This document shows, piece by piece, positions 47,152 through 54,914 of a stretch of DNA of 64,000 nucleotides (its first letter is position 1; every line of letters begins with the position of its first letter). The notes under the pieces were generated by a model. It was given only the letters and a program-made list of their open reading frames with translations, did not search any database and was not told the origin of the DNA. Origin of the DNA: JAOUEA01 sp038249195 (GTDB lineage: Bacteria; Actinomycetota; UBA4738; HRBIN12). The position numbers and the translations under genes were made by a program. The stretch lies in NCBI GenBank assembly GCA_038249195.1, contig JBBRWM010000002.1, positions 310,001 to 374,000 of the forward strand. The letters are read 5' to 3'.

Positions 47152-48117
47152 ATGACGCGCTACATCATCCGGCGGTTGCTCTGGGTGGTCTTGGTTCTGC
47201 TCGTCGTCGTGTTCGTCACCTTCGTGATCTTCTTCCTGATGCCGTCGGGGGATCCCGCGCTCCGGTTCGCCGGCAAGGGAGCCCAGCCGCAGGTCCTGGA
47301 GACCGTCCGGCATCAGCTGGGTCTCGACCGGCCCTGGTACAGCCAATACTTCTCCTTCACGAGGAACATCTTCCTGGGCGATCAGAACGGCTGGCCCGGG
47401 CTGGGGTTCTCGTTCGCCACGCGCGTGCCGCTGAAGGACATCCTGTTCGAGCGGATGTTCGTCACCATCCAGCTCGCCGTCGGGGCGGCCGTGATCTGGC
47501 TGCTCGTGGGGATCCCGATCGGCATCCTGTCCGCGCTGCGCCCCCGGTCCTTGATGGATCGCGGCGCCATGACGTTCGCCTTGATCGGCATCTCGGCTCC
47601 GGTGTTCTTCCTAGGCCCGTTGGCCCTTTACATCTTCTGGTACAAGCTCGGGTGGCTGCCGGGCACCGGTTACAAACCACTCAGCTCTGGGTTCGGCCCG
47701 TGGCTCAGCCATTTCATCTTGCCCTGGTGCGTGCTCGCGGTCCTCTACGCGGCCTTCTACGCCAGGATGACGCGCGCGAACCTCATGGAGACGATGGGGG
47801 AGGACTACATCCGCACGGCGCGCGCGAAGGGCTTGTCCGAACGGCGCGTCGTGCTCAAGCACGGGCTCCGCGCAGGCCTCACGCCCATCGTCACCATCTT
47901 CGGCCTCGACCTCGCCGGGCTCTTGGGCGGCGCCATCATCACGGAGACGATCTTCAACATCCCCGGCATCGGGCAATACACCATCTTGGCGGTCCGCCGC
48001 CTCGACCTGTACGCCATCATGGACATCACGCTGGTCGCCGCGTTCTTCGTGACATTCGCCAACCTCGTGGTGGACATCGTGTACGCGTTCCTCGATCCGC
48101 GGGTACGGTACGACTGA
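47152..48117 (+). CDS. Peptide ABC permease, DppB type
   Basis: A 321-residue permease with the DppB N-terminus MTRYIIRRLLWVVLVLLVVV, FFLMPSGDPALRFAGKGAQP, LGLDRPWYSQYF, and the coupling stretch RTARAKGLSERRVVLKHGLR with the C-terminal FLDPRVRYD. GGGGGAGG precedes the ATG. It pairs with the DppC-type protein encoded two genes upstream to form the channel. Confidence 0.93.
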   Translation: MTRYIIRRLLWVVLVLLVVVFVTFVIFFLMPSGDPALRFAGKGAQPQVLETVRHQLGLDRPWYSQYFSFTRNIFLGDQNGWPGLGFSFATRVPLKDILFERMFVTIQLAVGAAVIWLLVGIPIGILSALRPRSLMDRGAMTFALIGISAPVFFLGPLALYIFWYKLGWLPGTGYKPLSSGFGPWLSHFILPWCVLAVLYAAFYARMTRANLMETMGEDYIRTARAKGLSERRVVLKHGLRAGLTPIVTIFGLDLAGLLGGAIITETIFNIPGIGQYTILAVRRLDLYAIMDITLVAAFFVTFANLVVDIVYAFLDPRVRYD

Positions 48118-48150
48118 TGCATCGAGACCGCCGCCGGACGAGAGGACCAC

Positions 48151-49164
48151 GTGGCTGAACCGCTCCTGGAGCTGAAGGATCTCCGCGTGAGCTTCCCCAC
48201 CGAGGATGGCCTCGTTCAAGCCGTGAACGTGGTATCGCTGTCCATCATGCCGGGGGAAACCCTGGGCGTCGTGGGGGAGTCGGGGTCGGGCAAGAGCGTC
48301 ACGTTCCTGACCGTGATGGGGCTCATCAACCGCAAGTCGGCCATCGTGGAGGGCGAGGTCATCTTCCAAGGGGAGGACCTCCTGAAGCTCCCCGTCGATG
48401 AGCTCAAGAAGATCCGCGGATCCAAGATCGGCATGGTGTTCCAGGATCCGATGACCTCGCTCCACCCGTTCTACAAGGTGGGCTATCAACTCGCCGAGAC
48501 GATCCTTGCCCACGAGGACGTGTCGAAGAAGGAGGCGAACGAGCGAGCGGTCGAGATGCTGCGCACGGTGGGCATCCCGCGGCCGGACCAGCGGGCGAAG
48601 CAGTATCCGCACGAGTTCTCCGGCGGCATGCGCCAACGCGCCATGATCGCGATGGGCCTGTCGCTGAACCCGGATCTCCTGATCGCAGACGAGCCCACCA
48701 CGGCGCTGGACGTGACGGTCCAGGCACAGATCCTGGCATTGATCGACCGACTGAAGGAGGAGTTCAACGCCGCGGTGGTCATGATCACGCACGACCTCGG
48801 CGTGGTGGCCGAGCACGCCGACGACATCCAGGTCATGTACGCGGGCAGGGTCGTCGAGTTCGGTGATGTCGACGACATCTACTACGAGCCCATGCATCCC
48901 TACACCTGGGGATTGCTCGGCTCGATCCCGCGCCTCACCGACTCCTTGAAGGAGCGCCTCCGCCCGATCACCGGCCTTCCGCCCTCCATGATCAACGTCC
49001 CGAAGGGCTGCTCGTTCAACCCGCGATGCCCCTATCAGTTCGATCGGTGCCTCACCGAGGAGCCCGAGCTCATCCCGCTGGACGGGCACCACGCGGCCGC
49101 GTGCCACCTGTCGCTCGCCGACCGGCGGAAGGTACTCAGCGAAGGCGTGGCGATCCAGCGATGA
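48151..49164 (+). CDS. Peptide ABC ATPase, DppD type
   Basis: A 337-residue ATPase with Walker A VVGESGSGKSVTFLTVMGL, the segment GMVFQDPMTSLHPFYKVG, signature EFSGGMRQRAMIAMGLSL, Walker B LLIADEPTTALDVTVQ and H-loop MITHDLGVVAEHADD. The C-terminus has the Cys-rich segment CSFNPRCPYQFDRC, the possible iron-sulfur site typical of Dpp/Opp ATPases. GTG 48151 start; the stop overlaps the dppF ATG by four bases. Confidence 0.94.
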   Translation: MAEPLLELKDLRVSFPTEDGLVQAVNVVSLSIMPGETLGVVGESGSGKSVTFLTVMGLINRKSAIVEGEVIFQGEDLLKLPVDELKKIRGSKIGMVFQDPMTSLHPFYKVGYQLAETILAHEDVSKKEANERAVEMLRTVGIPRPDQRAKQYPHEFSGGMRQRAMIAMGLSLNPDLLIADEPTTALDVTVQAQILALIDRLKEEFNAAVVMITHDLGVVAEHADDIQVMYAGRVVEFGDVDDIYYEPMHPYTWGLLGSIPRLTDSLKERLRPITGLPPSMINVPKGCSFNPRCPYQFDRCLTEEPELIPLDGHHAAACHLSLADRRKVLSEGVAIQR

Positions 49165-50252
49165 GTGTCGACGTGGCCGAAGGCGTGGCCGCGGCGCCCG
49201 CGCCACGCGGTGAGCCGCTCCTGCGGGTCCAGGGCCTCAAGAAGTACTTCCCCATCACGAAGGGGATCTTGTTCCAGAAGCACGTCGGAGACGTGCACGC
49301 GGTCGACGGCGTCGACCTGGAGGTGTACCCCGGGGAGACCCTAGGGTTGGTGGGTGAGACCGGCTGCGGTAAGTCCACGCTGGCGCGGGTCGTGATGCGT
49401 CTGTACGACGCCACCGAGGGCACGATCACGTTCGACGGCCGCGACATCACCGGGCTCAAGGGCGAAGACCTCCGGGAACTGCGGCGAGACATGCAGATGG
49501 TGTTCCAGGATCCCTACGCCTCGCTCAACCCGCGGAAGACCGTCGGGACCATCATCGGGGCCCCGTTCAAGCTGCACGGGGTGGTTCCCAAGAACAAGAT
49601 CAAGCCCGAGGTTCAGCAGTTGATGGAGCTCGTGGGGTTGAACCCCGAGCACTACAACCGCTACCCACACGAGTTCTCGGGCGGCCAGCGCCAGCGGATC
49701 GGCGTGGCGCGGTCGCTCGCGTTGCGGCCCAAGCTGATCGTGGCCGACGAGCCGGTATCGGCGCTCGACGTATCCATCCAGGCGCAGATCCTCAACCTCC
49801 TCGAGGACCTCCAGAATGAGCTCAACCTCACCTACCTGTTCATCGCGCACGACCTGTCGGTTGTCAAGCATGTATCCGACCGGGTGGCGGTGATGTATCT
49901 GGGGAAGATCGCCGAGGTCGCCACCGGCGATACCCTGTACCGCAACCCACGTCACCCCTACACGGGGGCCCTGCTTTCCGCGGTCCCGATCGCCGATCCG
50001 GATCGCGCCAAGGCGAAGCAGAGCGTGATCCTGCAGGGCGACGTTCCCTCGCCCATCGATCCGCCGTCGGGATGCCGCTTCCATCCGCGATGCCCGCGCA
50101 CGCAGGCGCTCGCGAAGGCCGAGGGCATAAGCGAAGGGGTCATGCCGATCTGCCGCGAGGAGATCCCGGAGCTCACCCGGCAGCACGAGGGTCAGGTGGC
50201 GGCGTGCCATTTCCCGCTGGAGGACGCGGTGGGACCCCCCTCCACCCAGTAA
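49161..50252 (+). CDS. Peptide ABC ATPase, DppF type
   Basis: A 363-residue partner ATPase. It has the DppF-type LKKYFPITKGILFQKHVGDV, Walker A VGETGCGKSTLARVVMRLY, the Q-loop MVFQDPYASLNPRKTV, signature EFSGGQRQRIGVARSLALR, Walker B LIVADEPVSALDVSIQ and the C-terminal CRFHPRCPRTQ. It ends 12 nt before secG, which has its own -10 box within the last bases of this gene. Confidence 0.94.
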   Translation: MSVDVAEGVAAAPAPRGEPLLRVQGLKKYFPITKGILFQKHVGDVHAVDGVDLEVYPGETLGLVGETGCGKSTLARVVMRLYDATEGTITFDGRDITGLKGEDLRELRRDMQMVFQDPYASLNPRKTVGTIIGAPFKLHGVVPKNKIKPEVQQLMELVGLNPEHYNRYPHEFSGGQRQRIGVARSLALRPKLIVADEPVSALDVSIQAQILNLLEDLQNELNLTYLFIAHDLSVVKHVSDRVAVMYLGKIAEVATGDTLYRNPRHPYTGALLSAVPIADPDRAKAKQSVILQGDVPSPIDPPSGCRFHPRCPRTQALAKAEGISEGVMPICREEIPELTRQHEGQVAACHFPLEDAVGPPSTQ

Positions 50253-50255
50253 GCT
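50250..50255 (+). promoter_or_regulatory. -10 box of secG
   Basis: TAAGCT ends 9 nt before ATG 50265 and overlaps the dppF stop codon. It suggests that secG can be transcribed independently and leaderless. Confidence 0.5.
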
Positions 50256-50264
50256 TTCCCTCAC

Positions 50265-50492
50265 ATGGTCAACACCGTCGTCATCGTCCTGCAGGTCATC
50301 TCCGCCCTGTTCCTTACCGGCACGATCCTGCTGCACTCCGGGCGGGGGAGCGGTCTTTCCGACATGTTCGGCGGCACCTCCAACCTCTCCGGGGGCACGG
50401 CGCTCGAGAAGACGCTGGATCGCATCACCGTGATCTGCGCCGTGGTCTTCGGCCTGTGCACGATCTGGCTCGCCTGGAAGTGGAACCCCTGA
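50265..50492 (+). CDS. secG: Preprotein translocase subunit SecG
   Basis: A 75-residue two-helix membrane protein of the Sec channel. It reads MVNTVVIVLQVISALFLTG, then the conserved loop HSGRGSGLSDMFGG and a second hydrophobic helix ending in WLAWKWNP, matching actinobacterial SecG in length and motif. In many actinobacteria secG follows tpiA directly; here apgM and a peptide transporter lie between them. Confidence 0.93.
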   Translation: MVNTVVIVLQVISALFLTGTILLHSGRGSGLSDMFGGTSNLSGGTALEKTLDRITVICAVVFGLCTIWLAWKWNP

Positions 50493-50503
50493 GGGTTCTC
50501 AGG
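50488..50503 (+). terminator. Short hairpin at the end of secG
   Basis: CCTGAG-GGTT-CTCAGG overlaps the secG stop. The 6-bp stem is short and has no T tract, so it is only a possible terminator between the convergent secG and phosphoesterase genes. Confidence 0.35.
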
Positions 50504-50528
50504 CGCAAATAACCGTTCGTCGCTCGCG

Positions 50529-51401
50529 TTACACGGGCAGCGGTGTGGCCGTCGCGGCGTTGTTGGGAGCCGTCCCCTCGAGTCCGTACGTCTCCCACAT
50601 GCCGGCGCAGAACGAGTAGTGGTCGTAGGTCGCGGTGTCCTGGGACCCGGCCACGACCCCGGGGCCGATCTCCACGGCGAAGACGAGCTCCCCGGTGCTT
50701 CGCGTGCTTTCGTCGAACGTAACGACGAGGGTGACGGAGGGATCGGCCTGCGTGATGACGCCCACCGCGTGCTCGACCCACTGGTCGGCGAGCGCCAGCT
50801 TGGTTGAGGCGTGGTTGGTGCCGAAGTAGGCGGGACAGTCCCCGCCGGTGGGATAGGTGTGCGCGTTGCCGCAGTTGTTCGGCACGATGTAGCTGAAGGT
50901 CGGCAGCGACTGGAGTTGAGCATCGGACGTGAGCGGCACGTCGTTGGCCTTACAGGAGGTGTTCGCCCGGTACAGCCACGCGGGGTCGTGCCCGCGGACG
51001 TAGAGCTCATCCTTGGAGCCCGGGACGATGTTGGGCGAGGGCTTCACGCCGCAGTTTCCGGCCATGGACTCCTCAAGGTTCATCCATCCGACGCCCTCGT
51101 CATCGAACTGCGCGAAGAGGTTGTTCGACACGGGCTTGGAGGCCATCTGTTGCCCGGCGACCATGGCCCGGTAGTCGTGCGGGGATCCGGCGAAGCCGTG
51201 ATAGTCGATGAACTGCTTGCCCTCGGCGATGAGCGCGTTCATGAACGGTGCTTCGGGCTTGCCCACCACGTCGCTTCGCTTGGTGTTCTCCAACACGATG
51301 ACGGCGACCTTGGGCGGCGGGTCCGTCAGCGCGGAGGCGGCGGTGGGGACGAGGCTCGTCGCGATCGTCGCAATGCCCAGCAAGATTCCCAATCTCCGCA
51401 T
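50529..51401 (-). CDS. Secreted phosphoesterase family protein
   Basis: A 290-residue protein with a signal peptide (MRRLGILLGIATIATSL to about ASA at residue 24) and a PF04185-type catalytic domain: KVAVIVLENTKRSDVV, FIDYHGFAGSPHDYRAMVAG, LPTFSYIVPNNCGNAHTY and LVVTFDESTRSTGELVFAVE. The C-terminal WETYGLEGTAPNNAATATPL fits the family. It probably hydrolyses phosphate esters outside the cell. It is only about half the size of, and not closely similar to, the phosphoesterase at 9646, but both lie beside tRNA-Leu genes. Confidence 0.82.
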   Translation of the reverse strand: MRRLGILLGIATIATSLVPTAASALTDPPPKVAVIVLENTKRSDVVGKPEAPFMNALIAEGKQFIDYHGFAGSPHDYRAMVAGQQMASKPVSNNLFAQFDDEGVGWMNLEESMAGNCGVKPSPNIVPGSKDELYVRGHDPAWLYRANTSCKANDVPLTSDAQLQSLPTFSYIVPNNCGNAHTYPTGGDCPAYFGTNHASTKLALADQWVEHAVGVITQADPSVTLVVTFDESTRSTGELVFAVEIGPGVVAGSQDTATYDHYSFCAGMWETYGLEGTAPNNAATATPLPV

Positions 51402-51582
51402 ATCCGCGCCCCCTCGTGCATCTGCCCTACATCGGATGCCAGCCTATCCTCCCTACGGACACAACACTAGGGCCTCGACCCCGCGAGATCGCCGAGTCCC
51501 CGCCGTTCGCGATCGCTGGCAGGTATCCTGACCGGCGGGTGAGCGCTGCGGCGGGGGAGATCGGCCCGGGGCGAGCCTCCAC

Positions 51583-51669
51583 GTCGGAGTGGCGGAACTT
51601 GGTAGACGCGCTAGGTTGAGGGCCTAGTGCCCTTTGCGGGGCGTAGGGGTTCAAATCCCCTCTCCGACA
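51583..51669 (+). tRNA. tRNA-Leu (anticodon GAG)
   Basis: The 87-nt class II tRNA has acceptor GTCGGAG/CTCCGAC, anticodon stem CTAGG/CCTAG with loop TTGAGGG (anticodon GAG), a long variable arm and T-arm AGGGG-TTCAAAT-CCCCT, with discriminator A. CCA is not encoded (the next bases are CCC). No second copy of its 3' end is visible downstream. Confidence 0.95.
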
Positions 51670-51930
51670 CCCATCTACCTGCGGAAACGCCGGAAAGCCC
51701 GGGCGCGCATCGGCCTCCGGGGTCTCTCACTCCCAATATTCCCCCAGGGGGTCACGCGAGCATCTCCCGGAGTACCGCCCAGGCGGCGGCCTGCACTTTG
51801 GCGCTCATCTCGGACCACCCTCTCCGTGATGGTGGATCCAGGACCGCGGGCGCCCCGGGGCCTATGTCCTACCGCTTCGTTCTACCGGTCGGAGCGTGGG
51901 TACCTGGTGGTTAGTCTGATTTCTTTCCTC
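51670..51930. other. Non-coding stretch downstream of tRNA-Leu(GAG)
   Basis: About 260 nt with no supported gene and a base composition less GC-rich in places than the neighbourhood. Together with the scraps that follow, it looks like an old insertion zone. Confidence 0.45.
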
Positions 51931-51958
51931 TTGACACCCTCGCAGCCCCTGGGATGCT
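51931..51958 (+). promoter_or_regulatory. Promoter of the small membrane protein gene
   Basis: A perfect -35 TTGACA (51931-51936), 16 bp, then GATGCT (51953-51958), 9 nt before ATG 51968. Confidence 0.5.
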
Positions 51959-51967
51959 TGAGCGGAG

Positions 51968-52327
51968 ATGACTGGCATTGTCGTCGCGCTGATCGCGCTG
52001 GCGTTCGTGGGTGGCGTCGTCCTGGGTCTGCGATCCACAAGGCGCTGGCCCAGCCACGAGAGACCGCTCGCCCGGTGGGAGCTACGTCAATTCCTGGCGG
52101 CGTTCCTTGTCGTCGCACTCGGGGCGATTGGTCTCTCACTCGCCGCGACTACCCTTCTGCACCAGAGGTCGGTGGTCTTCGCAACACTTCCCCCTCGGGA
52201 CTCATCGATGCCCGGCGTACTTGGAGGGATTGCTCTTGCGGTTGCCGCCACCCTCACCTGGTTCTTCCTGGGCCTCCTTGGGGCTGCGTCATGGCGGGCC
52301 AGACGGCCCAGAGGGGTTCACACGTGA
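51968..52327 (+). CDS. Small membrane protein, unknown
   Basis: A 119-residue protein not recognised. It has an N-terminal hydrophobic segment (IVVALIALAFVGGVVLGL), a second at about residues 43-62 (FLAAFLVVALGAIGLSLAA) and a third at about 83-105 (LGGIALAVAATLTWFFLGL), with basic ends, so it is a three-helix membrane protein. A consensus-like promoter and GGAG stand before the ATG. It has no operon partner. Confidence 0.55.
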   Translation: MTGIVVALIALAFVGGVVLGLRSTRRWPSHERPLARWELRQFLAAFLVVALGAIGLSLAATTLLHQRSVVFATLPPRDSSMPGVLGGIALAVAATLTWFFLGLLGAASWRARRPRGVHT

Positions 52328-52392
52328 CCCCCAAGCGACCCCGCGACGTGAACGGCCTTGGGCCGACGACATGCAAGGCCCGCCGGCGTTAG

Positions 52393-52479
52393 GCCGAGCT
52401 GGTGAGAGCACTCGGCCAAGCCGACGTGGCCCGTGAACTCGGCCTCACCACCCAGGCCCATCCGGCACACGTTCCTTGA
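52393..52479 (+). pseudogene. Fragment of a helix-turn-helix gene
   Basis: A 28-codon frame reads AELVRALGQADVARELGL followed by TTQ, the start of a helix-turn-helix (ARELGLTxQ) as found in small phage or plasmid regulators. It has no proper start and stops soon after. Probably a scrap of a mobile-element regulator. Confidence 0.35.
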
Positions 52480-52487
52480 TTCCGCTA

Positions 52488-52493
52488 TAGATT
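52488..52493 (+). promoter_or_regulatory. -10 box of the SDR gene
   Basis: TAGATT ends 6 nt before GTG 52500. Confidence 0.5.
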
Positions 52494-52499
52494 CGGCCC

Positions 52500-53459
52500 G
52501 TGACCGAAACGAACACGGTCGAGGACGAGACCCAGACGCGGACGGTGGCGCTCGTCACAGGCGCGACCCGCGGCGCCGGGCGGGCGATCGCCGTCGAGCT
52601 CGCCAGTGTCGGGTTCTACGTCTACGCCACCGGCCGCAGTAGCCGGACGACCGGGCCGTCTGAGATCGGCAGGCCCGAGACGATCGAGGAGACCGGAGAC
52701 CTGATCGCGGCCGCGGGAGGCGCGGGAGCGGCCCTCGTCGTGGATCACGAAGACCCTGCTTCGGTTGCCGAACTGATCGACGGCATCGAGCACGAGCAGG
52801 GCCGACTCGATCTCCTCGTGAACGACATCTTCGGTGGTGACAGGTACTCGGAATGGGATAAGCCACTGTGGGAGCACGACTGGGCCGGTGGGCTGCGGAT
52901 GCTGCAGATGGGCGTGCATACGCACCTGATCACGTGCCGCGCAGCGATCCCGTTCATGTTGCTCACCGCCGAGGCTCGGGGAACCCAGGGGCTCGTGGTG
53001 GAGATGACCGATGGCACCTCAGAGGCGAATGCCGAGTTCCGGCGGAACGTGGGCTTCTACTACGACCTGGTCAAGGCCAACGTCGAGCGGATCGTCAAGG
53101 GTCTCAACGCAGAGTTGGAGAACCGTCCCGTGACGGTCGTCGGCGTCACACCCGGCTGGCTGCGCTCCGAGAAGATGCTCGAGAACTTCGGCGTCACCGA
53201 GGCCAACTGGCGCGACGCCTTGGCGAAGAGTCCCGGTTTCGGGATCTCCGAGTCGCCCGCCTACGTCGCCAGGGGTGTCGCCGCGCTTGCCCGCGCCACG
53301 GACGGCGAGCGCTGGGCAGGCACGATCGCCAGCGCCCGCCAACTCGCTGAGGCCTACAGCATCACGGACACCGACGGAACCCAGCCCGACTGCTGGGGCT
53401 ACATCGCCGCCTACGGCTGGGAACGCGACGACGGCCAGGGCATCGATCGATTTCGTTGA
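52500..53459 (+). CDS. Short-chain dehydrogenase/reductase
   Basis: A 319-residue SDR. The cofactor site is ALVTGATRGAGRAIAVELA, the catalytic YxxxK is in GFYYDLVKANVERI, and the segment VTVVGVTPGWLRSEKML is the usual loop after the active site. An insert around residues 40-70 and a C-terminal extension after ITDTDGTQPD make it longer than classical SDRs (about 250). The substrate is unknown. GTG start with a leaderless promoter; the YjbR-like gene follows after 4 nt. Confidence 0.86.
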   Translation: MTETNTVEDETQTRTVALVTGATRGAGRAIAVELASVGFYVYATGRSSRTTGPSEIGRPETIEETGDLIAAAGGAGAALVVDHEDPASVAELIDGIEHEQGRLDLLVNDIFGGDRYSEWDKPLWEHDWAGGLRMLQMGVHTHLITCRAAIPFMLLTAEARGTQGLVVEMTDGTSEANAEFRRNVGFYYDLVKANVERIVKGLNAELENRPVTVVGVTPGWLRSEKMLENFGVTEANWRDALAKSPGFGISESPAYVARGVAALARATDGERWAGTIASARQLAEAYSITDTDGTQPDCWGYIAAYGWERDDGQGIDRFR

Positions 53460-53463
53460 AGCG

Positions 53464-53769
53464 ATGAGCCTTGCCGATCTCAGCGGCCTGGCCGATCAGC
53501 TCAGCGGTGTCGCCGAACGTCGCCGCAACGGTCTGCTCGAGTGGCGGTACCGGGGACGCCTGGTTGCTCGCCAGCTCGACGACAGCCACGTCGTGATTCG
53601 CGCCTCGTTCGACTTCAAAGACTTCTTGCTGCAGTCGTTCCCTGAGACGTTTTCCGTGCCTAAGCGCTACAGGAAGCACATGATGATCGTTGCCGATCTC
53701 GAGACCGGCAACCCAGATGCCGTCGAAGCCGCGATCGTCGGCGCCTGGGAGCTGCAGTCCGGCGGGTAG
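53464..53769 (+). CDS. MmcQ/YjbR-like small protein
   Basis: A 101-residue protein resembling the MmcQ/YjbR fold: EWRYRGRLVARQLDDSHVVI, then SFPETFSVPKRYRKHMMIV and a C-terminal helix AAIVGAWELQSG. Family members have a double-psi or CyaY-like fold and are of uncertain function. ATG 53464 lies 4 nt after the SDR stop, so the two are probably cotranscribed. Confidence 0.7.
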   Translation: MSLADLSGLADQLSGVAERRRNGLLEWRYRGRLVARQLDDSHVVIRASFDFKDFLLQSFPETFSVPKRYRKHMMIVADLETGNPDAVEAAIVGAWELQSGG

Positions 53770-53955
53770 CACGCCGATCGATTGGCTGCGCTCCCAGAAG
53801 TGCCGATTCAGACCCGGATGGCGCAGCTGAAGGTACCGGGGTCTAGGGGCAGTCCATTGACGTTCACGCACGAGAGGTCCTTCACCGGGAACCCCTACGG
53901 AGCGCTTCCACGTCGGATGCGTGAACCGGTAATCGACGTCAGCGAGGATGTCCCC

Positions 53956-54409
53956 GTGAGGATCGCACGACCCACCGCTGCGCTGCTGCTGCTGCTCCTG
54001 GTGACCGGGTGCGTGAAGTCTGCCCCTGCTGGAGGAGGCCGCGGATCGAGTTCCACGCCGCCGTCGGATCTGGCTAGCGCCGAAGACGCGTGGCAGCGGG
54101 CCGGGGTGGGGACCTACACGCTCGAAACCACCGTCACCGGAATGCATGGCCTGCGTCGTTCCGTTGCAGTACTCAGCCACGGTGGTGGACGGGGAAGTCA
54201 CGGACCAGACGGTCCCGCATGGCATCAAGGACGACGCACCGACAGTCGAAGGCCTGTTCAAGACCATCAGGTGGTACCAAAGCCAAGGAGCCGACGTGAA
54301 CGAGATGGTGACCTACAACGAGATGGGTGTGCCAGTCAAGATGGACATGAACGCCCCGAACGTAACGGACGTGCAAGCCCACTACTCCGTGAACTTCGCC
54401 GAGAAGTAG
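53956..54409 (+). pseudogene. Frameshifted small lipoprotein (DUF6174-like)
   Basis: From GTG 53956 the frame gives MRIARPTAALLLLLLVTGC (Cys 19 lipid anchor), a Gly/Ser linker and WQRAGVGTYTLETTVTG up to about 54138. The continuation lies in another frame from about 54140: ECMACVVPLQYSATVVDGEV, then DAPTVEGLFKTIRWYQSQGA and TYNEMGVPVKMD to the stop at 54409. Joined, they resemble DUF6174-type lipoproteins with the pattern Tyr...Cys-x-x-Cys...VxDGxV...TVxxLF. A loss of one base near 54139 would explain it; it could equally be an assembly error. Confidence 0.65.
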
Positions 54410-54436
54410 GACAGGCTCGGCCGCGCGCGTTTCCGT

Positions 54437-54850
54437 TCAGGCGAAGTCGGCGTCGGTGAAGCCGTGGGCGTGTCCCGGAGGCCACTGCACCAGTTCGATC
54501 CGATAGCCGTCGGGATCGGCGAGCCAGGAGGTGCGCGGGCCATGAGGCCCACCGGGCTGCAGCTCGGGTCCGGGGCTGAGCCCGACCGCGACCAGCGCCC
54601 GGCACGTGCCCGCCAGGTCCTCGACCTCCACCACGAGATGGCTGAAGCCCGTGCCGAGCTCCACATCACCGTCGGCCGGTCGGTGCACCAGCTCCAGCGT
54701 GCCCACCTCTTCGCCGGGGAACTTGAGCGCGGCAAGGGTCTCGCCTTCGTCGAGGTGGACGCGCCCGAGCACCTCGTAGCCGAGGGCGAGATAGAAGGCC
54801 AGGGACACGTCGAGGTCCGTCACGCGGCATGCCGTATGGAGCGTCCTCAC
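54437..54850 (-). CDS. gloA: Glyoxalase I / VOC-family lyase
   Basis: A 137-residue vicinal oxygen chelate protein very like lactoylglutathione lyase: RTLHTACRVTDLDVSLAFY (metal His), FPGEEVGTLELVHRPADG (Glu), GFSHLVVEVEDL (His) and SWLADPDGYRIELVQWPPG (Glu), i.e. the four metal ligands. Actinobacteria lack glutathione, so the physiological thiol may be mycothiol, or the substrate may differ. I start at GTG 54850, which fits both the family N-terminus and the leaderless -10 box; a longer frame reaches 54880. Confidence 0.87.
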   Translation of the reverse strand: MRTLHTACRVTDLDVSLAFYLALGYEVLGRVHLDEGETLAALKFPGEEVGTLELVHRPADGDVELGTGFSHLVVEVEDLAGTCRALVAVGLSPGPELQPGGPHGPRTSWLADPDGYRIELVQWPPGHAHGFTDADFA

Positions 54851-54857
54851 GGTTGCA

Positions 54858-54863
54858 ACGCTA
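54858..54863 (-). promoter_or_regulatory. -10 box of the glyoxalase gene
   Basis: On the minus strand TAGCGT ends 7 nt before GTG 54850. Confidence 0.5.
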
Positions 54864-54914
54864 ACCCGAACCGCCTCCATCCGTCCGGGGGCTTCGCCGT
54901 CTCGGCCCAGGCAA

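Noticed and set aside
51634..52392. A 252-codon frame running through the region behind tRNA-Leu(GAG)
   Set aside because: It starts within the tRNA, has no family character and overlaps the better supported small membrane protein in another frame.
53782..53955. Upstream extension of the frameshifted lipoprotein frame
   Set aside because: The extension is hydrophilic, lacks a start signal and would bury the lipoprotein signal inside the protein.
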